Shown: positions 17,021-25,540, counted from the first letter of the stretch. The stretch: 44,736 bases of DNA from JANJUB01 sp040081075 (GCA_040081075.1 JBEBHJ010000026.1:1-44736), one strand, 5' to 3'. Notes: a model not told the origin generated them from the letters alone. Translations and numbers: made by a program.

Positions 17021-17979
17021 TCGCAACTCTACTTGCCTTCACGATGGGCCAGGCAACTTTGAATTTGCCTGAGCTAAAAGACTTCGACCAAAGATCCGTC
17101 GGCTCAATCACTTTCGGCCAAACCGCCGACAAAGACCTGAAGAAGCTTTTCAAAGTAGGCAAAGGAGCTATGCGCCCTGAGGCGCTAGTTGTTTCTAACG
17201 ATGACGATTGGCGTGCCGATGCTTTGCTCGATGGGCGAGGTGCCAACGCGAAGGCCATCGGTGTTTGGTTTGAATCCAAATCTTCGGCGCTTCTTTATGA
17301 CCTTGTAAAGGAACTCGGAGAACCCCAGAAGTTGTTTCTCGCTGGGCGCTCCTCGGATTGGATGGTTGTCGCTTATCCCGAGAGAGGCGTAGCTGTTGTG
17401 ACCGCGCATGAGGCTGAGAAAGACTTTGTTCTCGGTGTACTACTTACAAACAAACAACGGATTCTTTCGCTTTCGCGCGATCTGACGCAAGCGGTCACCC
17501 CGCTGGTTGACCTCCAAGGCTTATTCGATCGCCTGGACAGAACGGTCTACATCCGCCCCTTCGATGTCACTGTTTCGTGCAAGAACATCAACATCGGAAA
17601 CGCCGACCGCGAAGCGAGTTTGCTCACCTCCCTCGCCATTCGGCGTTTCGAAACCCGTAATTTGCTCCTGCAAAGGGGTGCGGCTGGCACGATGTCTGTG
17701 AGTGTCACCATCGACTTCGAGAAGGTGAATGTATCAGCGAGTCTCAGTGGCAAAAACGAAGCTGGGAGCATATCGGGAAGTGGCGGTGCCTCGACAAAAT
17801 TTAGCGTGTCAAACGATGTAGCCCATTATCGCCGAGACTTTGTGGAAGATGCCGTCCTTGAAGCTATGTTCGATGCAGTTCAGTCCGCCGAGCAAGCGAT
17901 TCGTAATCAAAGGCCTCAGACCCAAAAAGATCACCGCCGACTGCAAGTCTATCAAGTCATCAGCTCGGCCGTGCGCTGA
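17014..17979 (+). CDS. Exported hypothetical protein between two aminopropyltransferase genes
   Basis: The frame starts with a GTG overlapping the speE stop. The 321-residue product begins with a short hydrophobic signal-like stretch (VLIATLLAFTMGQA). The middle (~30-130) is mixed alpha/beta (SITFGQTADKDLKKLFKVGK, AKAIGVWFESKSSALLYDLV). The C-terminal part has Ser/Gly-rich strands (SVTIDFEKVNVSASLSGKNE) and a helix (DFVEDAVLEAMFDAVQSAEQ). I recognise no family. Overlap with speE and 32 bp to the next gene suggest a three-gene operon. Confidence 0.6.
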   Translation: MLIATLLAFTMGQATLNLPELKDFDQRSVGSITFGQTADKDLKKLFKVGKGAMRPEALVVSNDDDWRADALLDGRGANAKAIGVWFESKSSALLYDLVKELGEPQKLFLAGRSSDWMVVAYPERGVAVVTAHEAEKDFVLGVLLTNKQRILSLSRDLTQAVTPLVDLQGLFDRLDRTVYIRPFDVTVSCKNINIGNADREASLLTSLAIRRFETRNLLLQRGAAGTMSVSVTIDFEKVNVSASLSGKNEAGSISGSGGASTKFSVSNDVAHYRRDFVEDAVLEAMFDAVQSAEQAIRNQRPQTQKDHRRLQVYQVISSAVR

Positions 17980-18011
17980 ATCTGGCTCGAACCTGCCACA
18001 ATTAGCGTTCC

Positions 18012-18932
18012 ATGAGCCACAGCGATGCCACCGGCATGTTCATCAATGAAACCCACACTTCGGCTGCCATCTGGCAGTACCGCGTCGAGAAAATGATCTT
18101 GGAGGGCAAGACTCAGTATCAAACCTACCAAATCGCCACCGTTCCCAGGTTCGGTAAATCTCTCTTTTTGGATTACAACATCCAGACTTCGCTGATGGAC
18201 GAGTATGTGTTCCACGAGTGCATGAGCCAGCCGGCGATGACGCTTCATCCAAACCCGCGCAAGGTTTTGGTTTGTGGAGGCGGGGAAGGCGCCACGCTAA
18301 GGGAAGCCTTGACCCACAACACCGTTACCGAAGCGGTGATGGTAGATATTGATGAAGAGCTCGTGGATATGGTGAAGGTTCACATGCCGGAGTGGCATCA
18401 GGGCGCTTTCGAAGATCCGCGAACGACACTGCTTCATTGCGATGCCCGCGGTTGGATCAAAGATCACAAGGGAGCGGGATTTGATGTGATTTTGAGCGAC
18501 CTTCCGAACCCTCACGAGGATGGACCGGGACAGATGCTGTTTACGAAGGAATACTTCGATTTATGCGCCGAAGCGATGAGCGATGACGGCGTTTTCGCAA
18601 TGCAGGCGGGCTCGGCGAACGAGAATTATCCGGCGTGTATGGCTTGCTGCATCAAGACTTTGCGAGAGACTTTTCCTTATGTTGCGGGATATTACGGCAT
18701 CGTGACGACGTTCTTCCAGCCTTGGGGCTTCGTTTTGGCTTCAAAAACGCTCGATCCGTTCATGCTAACACGCGAGGAGATTGAGAAGAGGCATGCGGAG
18801 CGGGGGGTTAAAAATCGCTATTACACAGGGCGTTTTCACTCGGCTTGCTTTACTTTGCCGGAGTATCTCTTGGAGGCGGAAGCGGGGGCTCGGATTCTTA
18901 CGGATACGGAGCCGTTTGTTTGGGATGCTTAG
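18012..18932 (+). CDS. Aminopropyltransferase paralogue, thermospermine-synthase-like
   Basis: The 306-residue protein is a SpeE-fold enzyme distinct from the upstream SpeE. It has VLVCGGGEGATLREALTH (~77-94) and VMVDIDEELVDM, then VILSDLPNPHEDGPGQ and an MQAGSANENYPAC segment. The GGGEG, DIDxE, DL-P-EDGP and QAG wording resembles plant ACL5/thermospermine synthase rather than classical spermidine synthase (GGGDG, DSTDPxGP). I infer a longer or structural polyamine product (thermospermine or spermine). Substrate assignment needs assay. The upstream hypothetical gene is 32 bp away. Confidence 0.82.
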   Translation: MSHSDATGMFINETHTSAAIWQYRVEKMILEGKTQYQTYQIATVPRFGKSLFLDYNIQTSLMDEYVFHECMSQPAMTLHPNPRKVLVCGGGEGATLREALTHNTVTEAVMVDIDEELVDMVKVHMPEWHQGAFEDPRTTLLHCDARGWIKDHKGAGFDVILSDLPNPHEDGPGQMLFTKEYFDLCAEAMSDDGVFAMQAGSANENYPACMACCIKTLRETFPYVAGYYGIVTTFFQPWGFVLASKTLDPFMLTREEIEKRHAERGVKNRYYTGRFHSACFTLPEYLLEAEAGARILTDTEPFVWDA

Positions 18933-19331
18933 TCAGTGCTTGACAATAGCCAAGTTCGTCTGAGCAAAATCATCGCCCTTACAAAGCACGGGTTCGCCCG
19001 TCACCGTGGCGAGGGCGAAGACGAAGGTGTCTCCAAAGTTGAGCCGAGCGGGATGGCCTGATCCTCGGCCGAAATCGCGGTAGGCGGATCGGGCGATGAG
19101 TGCGTGTTCTGACGTAACCTCAACGAGTCCAATTTCAAACTCGCTCAGCAACTCATCAACTCGCCGACTAGTCGTTGGGTCTTTGCCCGAGTCGATGACG
19201 ATCCCTATTTCGACATAGGTCGCGGCGGACATTTTTGCGCTTCCCTTCGCTTCAGCTAGAATCGAAAGAAACGCTCCCCTTTCAGGCTCGCCGTTCAGCA
19301 CCGCTACGATTGCCGATGAGTCGACGATCAT
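18933..19331 (-). CDS. vapC: PIN-domain ribonuclease toxin, VapC type
   Basis: The 132-residue PIN-domain protein has the acidic active-site set: Asp in MIVDSSAIVAVLNGEPE (residue 4), Glu in SAATYVEIGIV (~42), Asp in LNFGDTFVFALA (~100) and the C-terminal LCKGDDFAQTNLAIV. VapC toxins cleave structured RNA, often tRNA or the sarcin-ricin loop. Its start overlaps the antitoxin stop by 4 bp, the usual VapBC coupling. It ends immediately next to the convergent aminopropyltransferase gene. Confidence 0.9.
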   Translation of the reverse strand: MIVDSSAIVAVLNGEPERGAFLSILAEAKGSAKMSAATYVEIGIVIDSGKDPTTSRRVDELLSEFEIGLVEVTSEHALIARSAYRDFGRGSGHPARLNFGDTFVFALATVTGEPVLCKGDDFAQTNLAIVKH

Positions 19332-19573
19332 ATCGGCAGACCAGTTTCGGGATCGTATAGCGACTCAATTTCAATCATCTTTCCTTTGAGCCTGGCGGCG
19401 GATTCCCGACTAATTTCCATCCACTTGCAAATCAACTTCTCGTCATCTCGCTTTTTCCTCTCTAATCGCTCCCTAAGGGCTTCCGTGACCGCCTTCGTGA
19501 TGGACTCCCCTGTAATCGCCGCGAGCTCATGAGCGAGGCGGGTTGCCTCTTCGTTCTTTATGTTCATTGCCAT
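19328..19573 (-). CDS. vapB: VapB-type antitoxin (Rv0623-like)
   Basis: The 81-residue protein starts MAMNIKNEEATRLAHELAAI, and GESITKAVTEALRERLERKK is the ribbon-helix-helix DNA-binding signature of the Rv0623/PSK family. The C-terminus (LYDPETGLPI) is the family tail that fits into the toxin. The start may be Met1 or Met3. It precedes and overlaps the vapC gene. A palindromic operator lies immediately upstream, so autorepression is expected. Confidence 0.88.
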   Translation of the reverse strand: MAMNIKNEEATRLAHELAAITGESITKAVTEALRERLERKKRDDEKLICKWMEISRESAARLKGKMIEIESLYDPETGLPI

Positions 19574-19575
19574 AC

Positions 19576-19603
19576 TTCTACCACAATACGGTAGAAATCT
19601 ACC
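19576..19603 (-). promoter_or_regulatory. Palindromic operator of the vapBC operon
   Basis: Three copies of a TCTACC half-site lie directly upstream of vapB: TTCTACC (19576-19582), GGTAGAA (19590-19596) and TCTACC (19598-19603). They form two overlapping inverted repeats, one with a 7-nt spacer and one with a 2-nt spacer. This is the arrangement expected for cooperative binding of a VapBC oligomer. Binding itself is inferred. Confidence 0.7.
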
Positions 19604-19642
19604 ATTTGTTCCAAAGCGCGCGGTTAGGATAAGATTTCAGCC

Positions 19643-20218
19643 ATGAAAGTAATTCTCTTATTCGCGTTGCTGTTTGGGATAATCGCGCAAGACAAACCAA
19701 AGAATGTCGTGACAATTGAAACGGAACTCGGCGACATCCAGATTCAACTCAACCTAGAGAAGGCACCAAAGACTGTTGAGAATTTTCTGAAGTATGTTGA
19801 TATGGGTCACTACACGGGTGGGCGGTTTCATCGGACGGTTACCATGGAGAACCAGCCCGATAAGAAGATAAAGATCGAAGTCATCCAAGCCGGAGTCAAT
19901 CCGAACAAAGAAAAAGAGAGTCTCCCCGCGATCAAACTTGAGCGCACGCGAGACACCGGCCTCAAGCACCTTGACGGAACGATTTCCATGGCTCGAAATG
20001 GCCCTGATACGGCCACAAGTGACTTCTTCATCTGCATAGGCGCGCAGCCCGAGCTTGATTTTGGTGGCAAGAGAAACCCCGACGGTCAAGGGTTTGCGGC
20101 TTTTGGACAGGTTTTGAAAGGCATGGATATAGTTCGAAAAATCCAATCTCAACCAGCGAAAGAACAATCGCTTGATCCCGCCATCACGATTATCTCTATC
20201 ACCCGTAGAGTAAATTGA
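19643..20218 (+). CDS. Exported peptidyl-prolyl cis-trans isomerase, cyclophilin type
   Basis: The 191-residue product has a short signal peptide (MKVILLFALLFGIIAQ) and a cyclophilin domain (~22-188). Family motifs are VTIETELGDIQIQL, EKAPKTVENFLKYVDMGHYTG, GRFHRTV (catalytic Arg in F-H-R), GTISMARNGPDTATSDFFI and GFAAFGQVLKGMDIVRKIQ. It should catalyse proline isomerisation outside the cytoplasm during folding of exported proteins. The GYF_2 gene starts 4 bp after its stop. Confidence 0.93.
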   Translation: MKVILLFALLFGIIAQDKPKNVVTIETELGDIQIQLNLEKAPKTVENFLKYVDMGHYTGGRFHRTVTMENQPDKKIKIEVIQAGVNPNKEKESLPAIKLERTRDTGLKHLDGTISMARNGPDTATSDFFICIGAQPELDFGGKRNPDGQGFAAFGQVLKGMDIVRKIQSQPAKEQSLDPAITIISITRRVN

Positions 20219-20222
20219 GAGA

Positions 20223-20726
20223 GTGTATTTTGTCATCGGTTCCGACGGATCAGAATATGGACCTGCCTCGATCCAACAACTTCAGGCTTGGGTCACCGAA
20301 AACCGAGTCACACCATTGACGATGCTTAAAGACGCAAACACGGGAGAGCGTACGAAAGCTGGCTCCCTTATGGAGCTTTTTCCATCAAATCCTGTTTTCG
20401 CACCAGATTCCGGTCCGGCAAAGCAAGATCCGTATGAAGCAAATCCCTACGGCCAGAACTATCAAAACCCTTACGCTGCGACCCCTGTTAAGATGCAGGA
20501 CGAATCCTTTCCTTGGGGCTCTATCATTCGTTCCGTGGCGGCCGTCGCCGTGTTTTTCTTGCTTCAGGGTCTTGGTTTCATTTTCGGCATTTATGCCCTG
20601 GTTACAGCCATTCAATGCCAGTTATCGGGCAACAAATATGGCCCTCTAGCGATTATTGTCGCAGTTATTGCGCTAGGCGTTGTTGCCCTTGGGTGGTTCA
20701 TGCGGTCACAGGGCGCGCCGGTTTAA
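20223..20726 (+). CDS. GYF_2-domain membrane protein
   Basis: The frame opens with GTG (GTG TAT TTT) with GAGAG just upstream. Residues ~2-55 form a GYF_2 domain (YFVIGSDGSEYGPASIQQLQ, AWVTENRVTP, TMLKDANTGE), a small module for proline-rich ligands that is common at the bacterial membrane. A Pro/Asn/Tyr-rich linker follows (~60-95), then two hydrophobic segments (IIRSVAAVAVFFLLQGLGFI and LAIIVAVIALGVVALGWFM). The 167-residue protein is likely membrane-anchored. Its partner is unknown. Confidence 0.75.
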   Translation: MYFVIGSDGSEYGPASIQQLQAWVTENRVTPLTMLKDANTGERTKAGSLMELFPSNPVFAPDSGPAKQDPYEANPYGQNYQNPYAATPVKMQDESFPWGSIIRSVAAVAVFFLLQGLGFIFGIYALVTAIQCQLSGNKYGPLAIIVAVIALGVVALGWFMRSQGAPV

Positions 20727-20727
20727 G

Positions 20728-21495
20728 ATGGCGAACAATCAAGCTTGGAATGCTGATCTTTACGCAGACAAGCACGCGTTCGTCTTTAACTTGGGTCAAG
20801 GTGTCGTTGATCTGCTAGATCCCCAACCTGGCGAGCACATCTTGGATGTTGGCTGCGGAACGGGCCAACTTACGGCCCAGCTTGCAGAGTCGGTCGGACC
20901 AGAGGGCAAAGTCGTTGGAATCGACAACTCTCCCGCAATGATCAACTCTGCCCTCGCCAGTTATCCTGGAATGGACTTTAGGGTCATGGATGTTACGGCG
21001 ATGCCGTTCGATACCGAGTTTGATGCCGTGTTTTCAAACGCGGTCTTGCATTGGGTTCCAAATGCTGATCTCGCCGTGAAGCGAATTGCCCAAAGCCTTA
21101 GACCGGGCGGTCGCTGCGTTGCAGAGTTTGGCGGGCATCGAAATGTTGGAACGATTGTCGACTGCACCATCAAGGCATTTCTAGATGCCGGAGCCTTGAC
21201 CGCTAAGCATGGCTGGTTCTATCCGAGCATTGCCGAATATGCTCCTATTCTTGAAGGCAATGGCCTGGAATTGCAACAGGCGTTCCTGTTTGATCGTCCC
21301 ACCAAGCTCGAAGGCGAAGACGGAATGATGAACTGGCTGACCATGTTCGGGTCGGCGATAGAGGCTGATCTCGCTGAAGGTCAAAGGGCCGCAGCGTGCG
21401 AGGCAGCATGCGAGGCGATGCGACCCACCCTTTATCGTTGTGGCCAGTGGTATGCGGATTACCGCCGGATTAGGGTTTTCGCCCGAAAGCTCTAG
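20728..21495 (+). CDS. SAM-dependent methyltransferase, trans-aconitate-methyltransferase-like
   Basis: The start is the ATG at 20728, one base after the GYF_2 stop; an open frame upstream is shadow sequence. The 255-residue protein is a class I methyltransferase with motif I LDVGCGTGQLTAQLAE (~36-51), motif II VVGIDNSPAMI and the post-II region VMDVTAMPF, DAVFSNAVLHWVPNADL. The NAVLHWVPN wording matches the Tam/BioC-related group that methylates small carboxylic acids. The substrate is not determinable here. It overlaps galM tail-to-tail by 4 bp. Confidence 0.85.
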   Translation: MANNQAWNADLYADKHAFVFNLGQGVVDLLDPQPGEHILDVGCGTGQLTAQLAESVGPEGKVVGIDNSPAMINSALASYPGMDFRVMDVTAMPFDTEFDAVFSNAVLHWVPNADLAVKRIAQSLRPGGRCVAEFGGHRNVGTIVDCTIKAFLDAGALTAKHGWFYPSIAEYAPILEGNGLELQQAFLFDRPTKLEGEDGMMNWLTMFGSAIEADLAEGQRAAACEAACEAMRPTLYRCGQWYADYRRIRVFARKL

Positions 21496-22553
21496 ACCAT
21501 CCGGAACCGATATTCCGTAGCCGATCTAAATTTCTTTCCGGCCCTAAGCACTGTCGTTGGGAACATGGGTTTGTTTGGCGAATCCGGAAAGTGTTGAGTT
21601 TCCAAGCAGATGCCGGACCGCTTTTCGTATTTTCCGCCTTGTTTCCCCTTGTAACTGCCATCCAGAAAATTTCCGGTGTAAACCTGAATTCCCGGTTCCG
21701 ATGTCCACACTTCCACCTTGCGGACTTCAGTTGATAGGGAAGCTGCATAGCTCGACGAAGTCAAAACGAAGTTATGATCGTAGCCACCTGCCCACGTGAG
21801 CTGTTCGTTTTGTTCGTCAATTCGCGAGCCAATCGTAGTGGGACGGCTAAAGTCAAACGGAGTCCCTTCCACGGCCATTAGCTCCCCGGTCGGGATCATA
21901 CCGGCGTCCGTAGGCGTGATATATCGGCTGTTTATACGAAGCGCGTGATCCAAAATTCCCTTGCCGCCTTTGGCGGAGGGGTCGCCGTTTAAGTTGAAGT
22001 AGGTGTGATTCGTCAAGCTAAGAACTGTGTCCGCATCGGTCGTTGCCCAATACTCAATTCGAAGCGCATTGCTCGCGGTGAGTTGGTACAGCATTCGGAT
22101 CCGTAAATTTCCAGGATAGCCTTCCTCGCCATGTGGGCTCACTCGCTCAAACAGGATTGCGCTTGGCGTTCCCTCGCCTAGCAGCGTCGCAAACCAAACT
22201 TTCCGATCAAACCCACTCACTCCGCCATGCAGATGGCATGGCGTGCCTCCCGGTTCATTGTTGGTAGCCAACTGGTAGGATTTGCCGTTCAGGCTGAACC
22301 GGCCCCCCCCAATACGATTTCCATAGCGCCCAATCGCACATCCGAAATAAGCGTTACAGCTATGGTAGTCGCTAAGGTCATTGAATCCCAGCACAACGTC
22401 GGTGCCATTGTGTTCAAGGCGTGTTATCGTGGCTCCGTAGTCGGAGACCACCATTTTTAACCCGCGGCCATTTGCAAGCGTGAAAAGGTGAGCAGGGGTT
22501 CCATCTTCAAGCACTCCCCATGGTTCTATTGGCATAGCAAAAGTATGCCTCAC
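21492..22553 (-). CDS. galM: Aldose 1-epimerase (mutarotase)
   Basis: The 353-residue protein interconverts alpha and beta anomers of galactose/glucose and related sugars. Markers are YGATITRLEHNGTDVVLGFN, GCAIGRYGNRIGGGRFSLNG, HLHGGVSGFDRKVWFA (first catalytic His), LTNHTYFNLNGDP (second His), GGYDHNFVL and the C-terminal GICLETQHFPDSPN (catalytic Glu). The start is either the GTG overlapping the Nudix stop or an ATG six codons later. It forms a tight minus-strand operon with the Nudix gene. Confidence 0.93.
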   Translation of the reverse strand: MRHTFAMPIEPWGVLEDGTPAHLFTLANGRGLKMVVSDYGATITRLEHNGTDVVLGFNDLSDYHSCNAYFGCAIGRYGNRIGGGRFSLNGKSYQLATNNEPGGTPCHLHGGVSGFDRKVWFATLLGEGTPSAILFERVSPHGEEGYPGNLRIRMLYQLTASNALRIEYWATTDADTVLSLTNHTYFNLNGDPSAKGGKGILDHALRINSRYITPTDAGMIPTGELMAVEGTPFDFSRPTTIGSRIDEQNEQLTWAGGYDHNFVLTSSSYAASLSTEVRKVEVWTSEPGIQVYTGNFLDGSYKGKQGGKYEKRSGICLETQHFPDSPNKPMFPTTVLRAGKKFRSATEYRFRMV

Positions 22554-23011
22554 TATCGCCGAAGGCGTGCGCCAAAGGCTAACTCAAACCCACGCCGACC
22601 AAGAGGAACTAGCCGGATAGGGCCAAATTTGGGATGATCGGTGCCGTTAATGATCCAGTCCAGAGGGATGAAATCACACGTGTCGGTCGAGCCATCGGCT
22701 TCATCTCGGATTTCGCCAGACCATGATTCAACGCGATACACAAATCTCAGGGCATGCATTTCCTTGTCGGGATAAACAAAGTGTTGAGACTGTACTTCGG
22801 CCAGATCTCCCAGCTTCACATGAATTCCAGCCTCTTCGAAGGTCTCTCTCACTGCGCCCTTGGCGGGGGATTCGCCAAAATCCAAGCCTCCGCCTGGTAA
22901 CGTCCAACGGCCGTCGTTGGGTTCAGGCAAGCAGAGCCGACAGAGTAAGAGCGATTGCTCACGCACGACCAATGTATAAGCCGCCGGTCGAATGACCTGC
23001 TTTTTAGCCAT
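22553..23011 (-). CDS. Nudix hydrolase
   Basis: The 152-residue protein has a complete Nudix box, GGGLDFGESPAKGAVRETFEEAGI (~41-64, quoted over its span; key residues G, E, R, E-E-x-G). It should cleave a nucleoside diphosphate linked to another moiety; the substrate is unknown. The frame is preceded by strand motifs typical of Nudix (YTLVVREQSLLLCRL). The stop and the galM start share one base, and the metallophosphoesterase gene upstream overlaps by 8 bp. Confidence 0.88.
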   Translation of the reverse strand: MAKKQVIRPAAYTLVVREQSLLLCRLCLPEPNDGRWTLPGGGLDFGESPAKGAVRETFEEAGIHVKLGDLAEVQSQHFVYPDKEMHALRFVYRVESWSGEIRDEADGSTDTCDFIPLDWIINGTDHPKFGPIRLVPLGRRGFELAFGARLRR

Positions 23012-23870
23012 GAACCAGCTCCAAAATCGAAACCTCAGCTAGGGCTCCTAGGCGAGCGGGTGGGCCGGTGGTTCCAATTCCGCGTGAAACAAAGAGCGGC
23101 GTTCGAGCATCGGGAAAGAATCCAGACACGTACTTCTCGCCATTGCGGGTATGCATGGGAGTCCACCCCCAAGGGAACTGCCATTGACCACCGTGGGAGT
23201 GCCCAGATAGCATAAGGGCCGTGCCGTCGGGAAGTTCGTCAACCATGTCCGGTTCGTGCCAAACCGTGATCAAGGCCGATTCTTTGGGTGCGCTTGAAAG
23301 CGCCGAAATCGGGTCGTGTTGATAAGCATTTGCAGAGTCTATACCAACCCAGCCAACTCCATCTTGGCTGACACTGGCGTTGCGTAACAAATGAATCCCC
23401 AACTCCGCGCAAATTGGCTCAAGTAACGTCGCGTCTCCTGACCAATAGTCGTGATTTCCAGGTACGGCAACCACAAAGTGGCCACGCAAATCATCCAAAG
23501 CTTCACCCAACAACGCCGGAGATGCCATTTTCCAGTAGCCAACGAAGTCGCCAGCGATCACGATCGCATCCGGATTGGTGTCAAGCGCCATCCGAACGGC
23601 ACGGCGGCACATCTCGACCGAGTATTTGTCGCGAATATGTAAATCGGCTAACAGCGCGATCTTAAATCCATCACGCGATGCCGGCCAATGGGGAAGCCGC
23701 AACCGATGATGCTCGAGCACAATTTTGTTGGCCTCAACCAGCGTGCCATAAACAAGCCAGCCGAGACCTCCAAGCGCCAAACCGCCAATCAGCTTGAGGG
23801 GGCTACTCAATCTGAGCGCGCCAGTTCTTGAGTTGCTCAGCCGAGCGGAGCAGTCCTTCTCGTTCCTCAT
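23004..23870 (-). CDS. Membrane-anchored metallophosphoesterase
   Basis: This calcineurin-like phosphoesterase is of the YaeI type, with one N-terminal membrane segment (LIGGLALGGLGWLVYGTL). The metal and active-site motifs are all present: LLADLHI, IAGDFVG, VPGNHDY, WHEPD and SGHSHGGQ. Such proteins hydrolyse phosphodiesters of lipids or nucleotides, and YaeI acts on UDP-diacylglucosamine-type substrates. The ATG at 23870 lies inside the mdh gene (68-bp overlap). A later non-ATG start near 23800 would remove residues with no family match, so the N-terminus is uncertain. Confidence 0.82.
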   Translation of the reverse strand: MRNEKDCSARLSNSRTGALRLSSPLKLIGGLALGGLGWLVYGTLVEANKIVLEHHRLRLPHWPASRDGFKIALLADLHIRDKYSVEMCRRAVRMALDTNPDAIVIAGDFVGYWKMASPALLGEALDDLRGHFVVAVPGNHDYWSGDATLLEPICAELGIHLLRNASVSQDGVGWVGIDSANAYQHDPISALSSAPKESALITVWHEPDMVDELPDGTALMLSGHSHGGQWQFPWGWTPMHTRNGEKYVSGFFPDARTPLFVSRGIGTTGPPARLGALAEVSILELVHG

Positions 23871-24726
23871 CGTTCACCGCAGGGGCGATTATCTCGACAA
23901 CGCCCTTTCGACCAACGCGCGTCGGCAGAGAAAGCGACGTGCCGCTGATGCCCAACTTGCCGTTTTGCATGGCCGAAATAGGCAAAATTGCACCTTGATC
24001 CAAGGCGAAGGCCTCAACCACTTCTTTGATCGAAATGCCAACGGCCCGACCAGCACCACCCTTCATGCGGATTACCTCGGAACCGGAGGTTTTCGTGAGC
24101 CCGAAAATGCTCTTGGCGGTTTCGTCATCGTAACCGTTAAGCGACTTGATCGACATGCCGTTGATGCTCGCCGAAGACCAAATCGGAACCATCGAATCGC
24201 CGTGCTCGCCCAAAATCAGTGCGTTGACGTCTCGAGCGCCGACGCCGAAATGATCGGCCAGAAGCGATCGGAATCGGCAGGTATCCAAAACCGTGCCCAA
24301 GCCGACGATCTGAGATTCGGGCAACATTCCGGTCTCAATCGCAAGTTGCGTCAGGAGGTCAACCGGGTTTGAAACAACCAAGATTGTCGCGCCATCGGCA
24401 AGCTTTACGGCTTTCAACGAATCCAAAATTTGTCGAAAAAGACCAACATTTCGGTTGATCAGTTCTAACCGGCTTTCATCTGGCTTCCGCCGCAAACCAG
24501 CGGTGATAACCACACAATCCGAACCCGTGATCGCGTCGTAGTCACCCGCATGAATCTTCTGAGAAGAGCTCAGGGCCGAACCGTGGCGCAAATCAAGCGC
24601 TTCTCCTGCGGCCATGTCGGCGTTAGCGTCAACAAGAACCATTTCATTGACGATGCCACCAAGTTGCAAGGCAAATGCCGCGTCAGAACCAACTCGGCCA
24701 CCGCCGCCAATAATCGAAACTTTCAT
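23803..24726 (-). CDS. mdh: Malate dehydrogenase, LDH-like type
   Basis: The 307-residue enzyme has the Rossmann start MKVSIIGGGGRVGSDAAF, the NAD-specific Asp at MVLVDAN, VVSNPVDLLT and the catalytic His in ILGEHGDSM. The coenzyme-loop reads AGLRRKPDESR: an Arg occupies the position that is Gln in lactate dehydrogenases (NQKP) and Arg in malate dehydrogenases (PRKP), favouring oxaloacetate/malate. The rest of the loop is LDH-like, so specificity is inferred. Citrate synthase also occurs in the window at 39 kb. Confidence 0.87.
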   Translation of the reverse strand: MKVSIIGGGGRVGSDAAFALQLGGIVNEMVLVDANADMAAGEALDLRHGSALSSSQKIHAGDYDAITGSDCVVITAGLRRKPDESRLELINRNVGLFRQILDSLKAVKLADGATILVVSNPVDLLTQLAIETGMLPESQIVGLGTVLDTCRFRSLLADHFGVGARDVNALILGEHGDSMVPIWSSASINGMSIKSLNGYDDETAKSIFGLTKTSGSEVIRMKGGAGRAVGISIKEVVEAFALDQGAILPISAMQNGKLGISGTSLSLPTRVGRKGVVEIIAPAVNDEEREGLLRSAEQLKNWRAQIE

Positions 24727-24904
24727 TCTAAATCAAATACTCCTAGCTTCAAAGCTTAGAGAATTATGGTTCATTTTCGTGCTCACGTGTTGGCAAATCA
24801 GCGCCGACGTGTGCCACCGCAGACCATGACTCTGTGTGCGAAAAGAAACAATTGATCCGCCGGAGACTATAGATCTGTCCATTCCTGACGTACAATTGAG
24901 CTGT

Positions 24905-25468
24905 ATGCAAATCGTACGTTCCCGCGTTCTTGCGATTGGTGCTACCGTTGGGATGCTAACCCTCTGCTTCGCAGGCCTTCATGGCGGCGTAAAGAGTGTT
25001 CAAGTTGGTTCAAAAGCTCCGGCTTTTTCGGCCAAAGCAACCACTGGTGCCACCGTATCACTCAAGTCGCGTATCCAAAAGGGTCCCGTGACCCTTTATT
25101 TCATCAAAATCGGTTGCCCGGTCAATCACCGTGCGGCCCCGTTCTTCAAAAGGATCGACCAAGCCTACAAGGGCAAGGGCAATATCGTTGGAGTCATAGA
25201 TGGTGACATCACTGCTGCCAAAGAGTGGCAAAAAGCCTATGGGACAAGCTTCCCTATCGTGGCTGACCCTGACAAGAAGATTATTGGCGCCTATGGAGCT
25301 CAATATTCGCCTTGGGCCGTGGGAGTCGACAAGACTGGCAAGGTAGCTAAGGTTCTCAAAGGTGGATCATCGACCGACCTCAAAGTTGTTAACGATCTCG
25401 CGGCAAAAGCGGCCGGTGCCAAAGTTGCCAAGCTGTCCTTCGATGGTGCGCCACCGGGTGGAGGGTGA
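24905..25468 (+). CDS. Exported redoxin, peroxiredoxin/TlpA-like
   Basis: The likely start is the ATG at 24905 (MQIVRSRVLAIGATVGMLTL), which begins a signal peptide; an in-frame codon at 24836 adds a non-signal prefix. The mature 187-residue protein has a thioredoxin-fold redoxin domain (GSKAPAFSAKATTGATVSLK, TLYFIKIGCPVNHRAAPFFK, then FPIVADPDKKIIGAYGAQYS). Only one cysteine (GCPV) occupies the active-site position, not CxxC. Thiol peroxidase activity is therefore more plausible than disulfide reduction. A strong terminator follows. Confidence 0.78.
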   Translation: MQIVRSRVLAIGATVGMLTLCFAGLHGGVKSVQVGSKAPAFSAKATTGATVSLKSRIQKGPVTLYFIKIGCPVNHRAAPFFKRIDQAYKGKGNIVGVIDGDITAAKEWQKAYGTSFPIVADPDKKIIGAYGAQYSPWAVGVDKTGKVAKVLKGGSSTDLKVVNDLAAKAAGAKVAKLSFDGAPPGGG

Positions 25469-25510
25469 AGCTTCTAGACCACTTTTCCCGTTGGGAAGAG
25501 TTCGAACCTT

Positions 25511-25540
25511 AAACTCCACTGGTGACGGTGGAGTTTTTTT
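25511..25540 (+). terminator. Rho-independent terminator after the redoxin gene
   Basis: AAACTCCAC (25511-25519) pairs perfectly with GTGGAGTTT (25528-25536), loop of 8 nt, followed by a T-run to 25540. The T-run runs into the end of the convergent uppS gene, so the terminator overlaps its stop. Confidence 0.9.
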
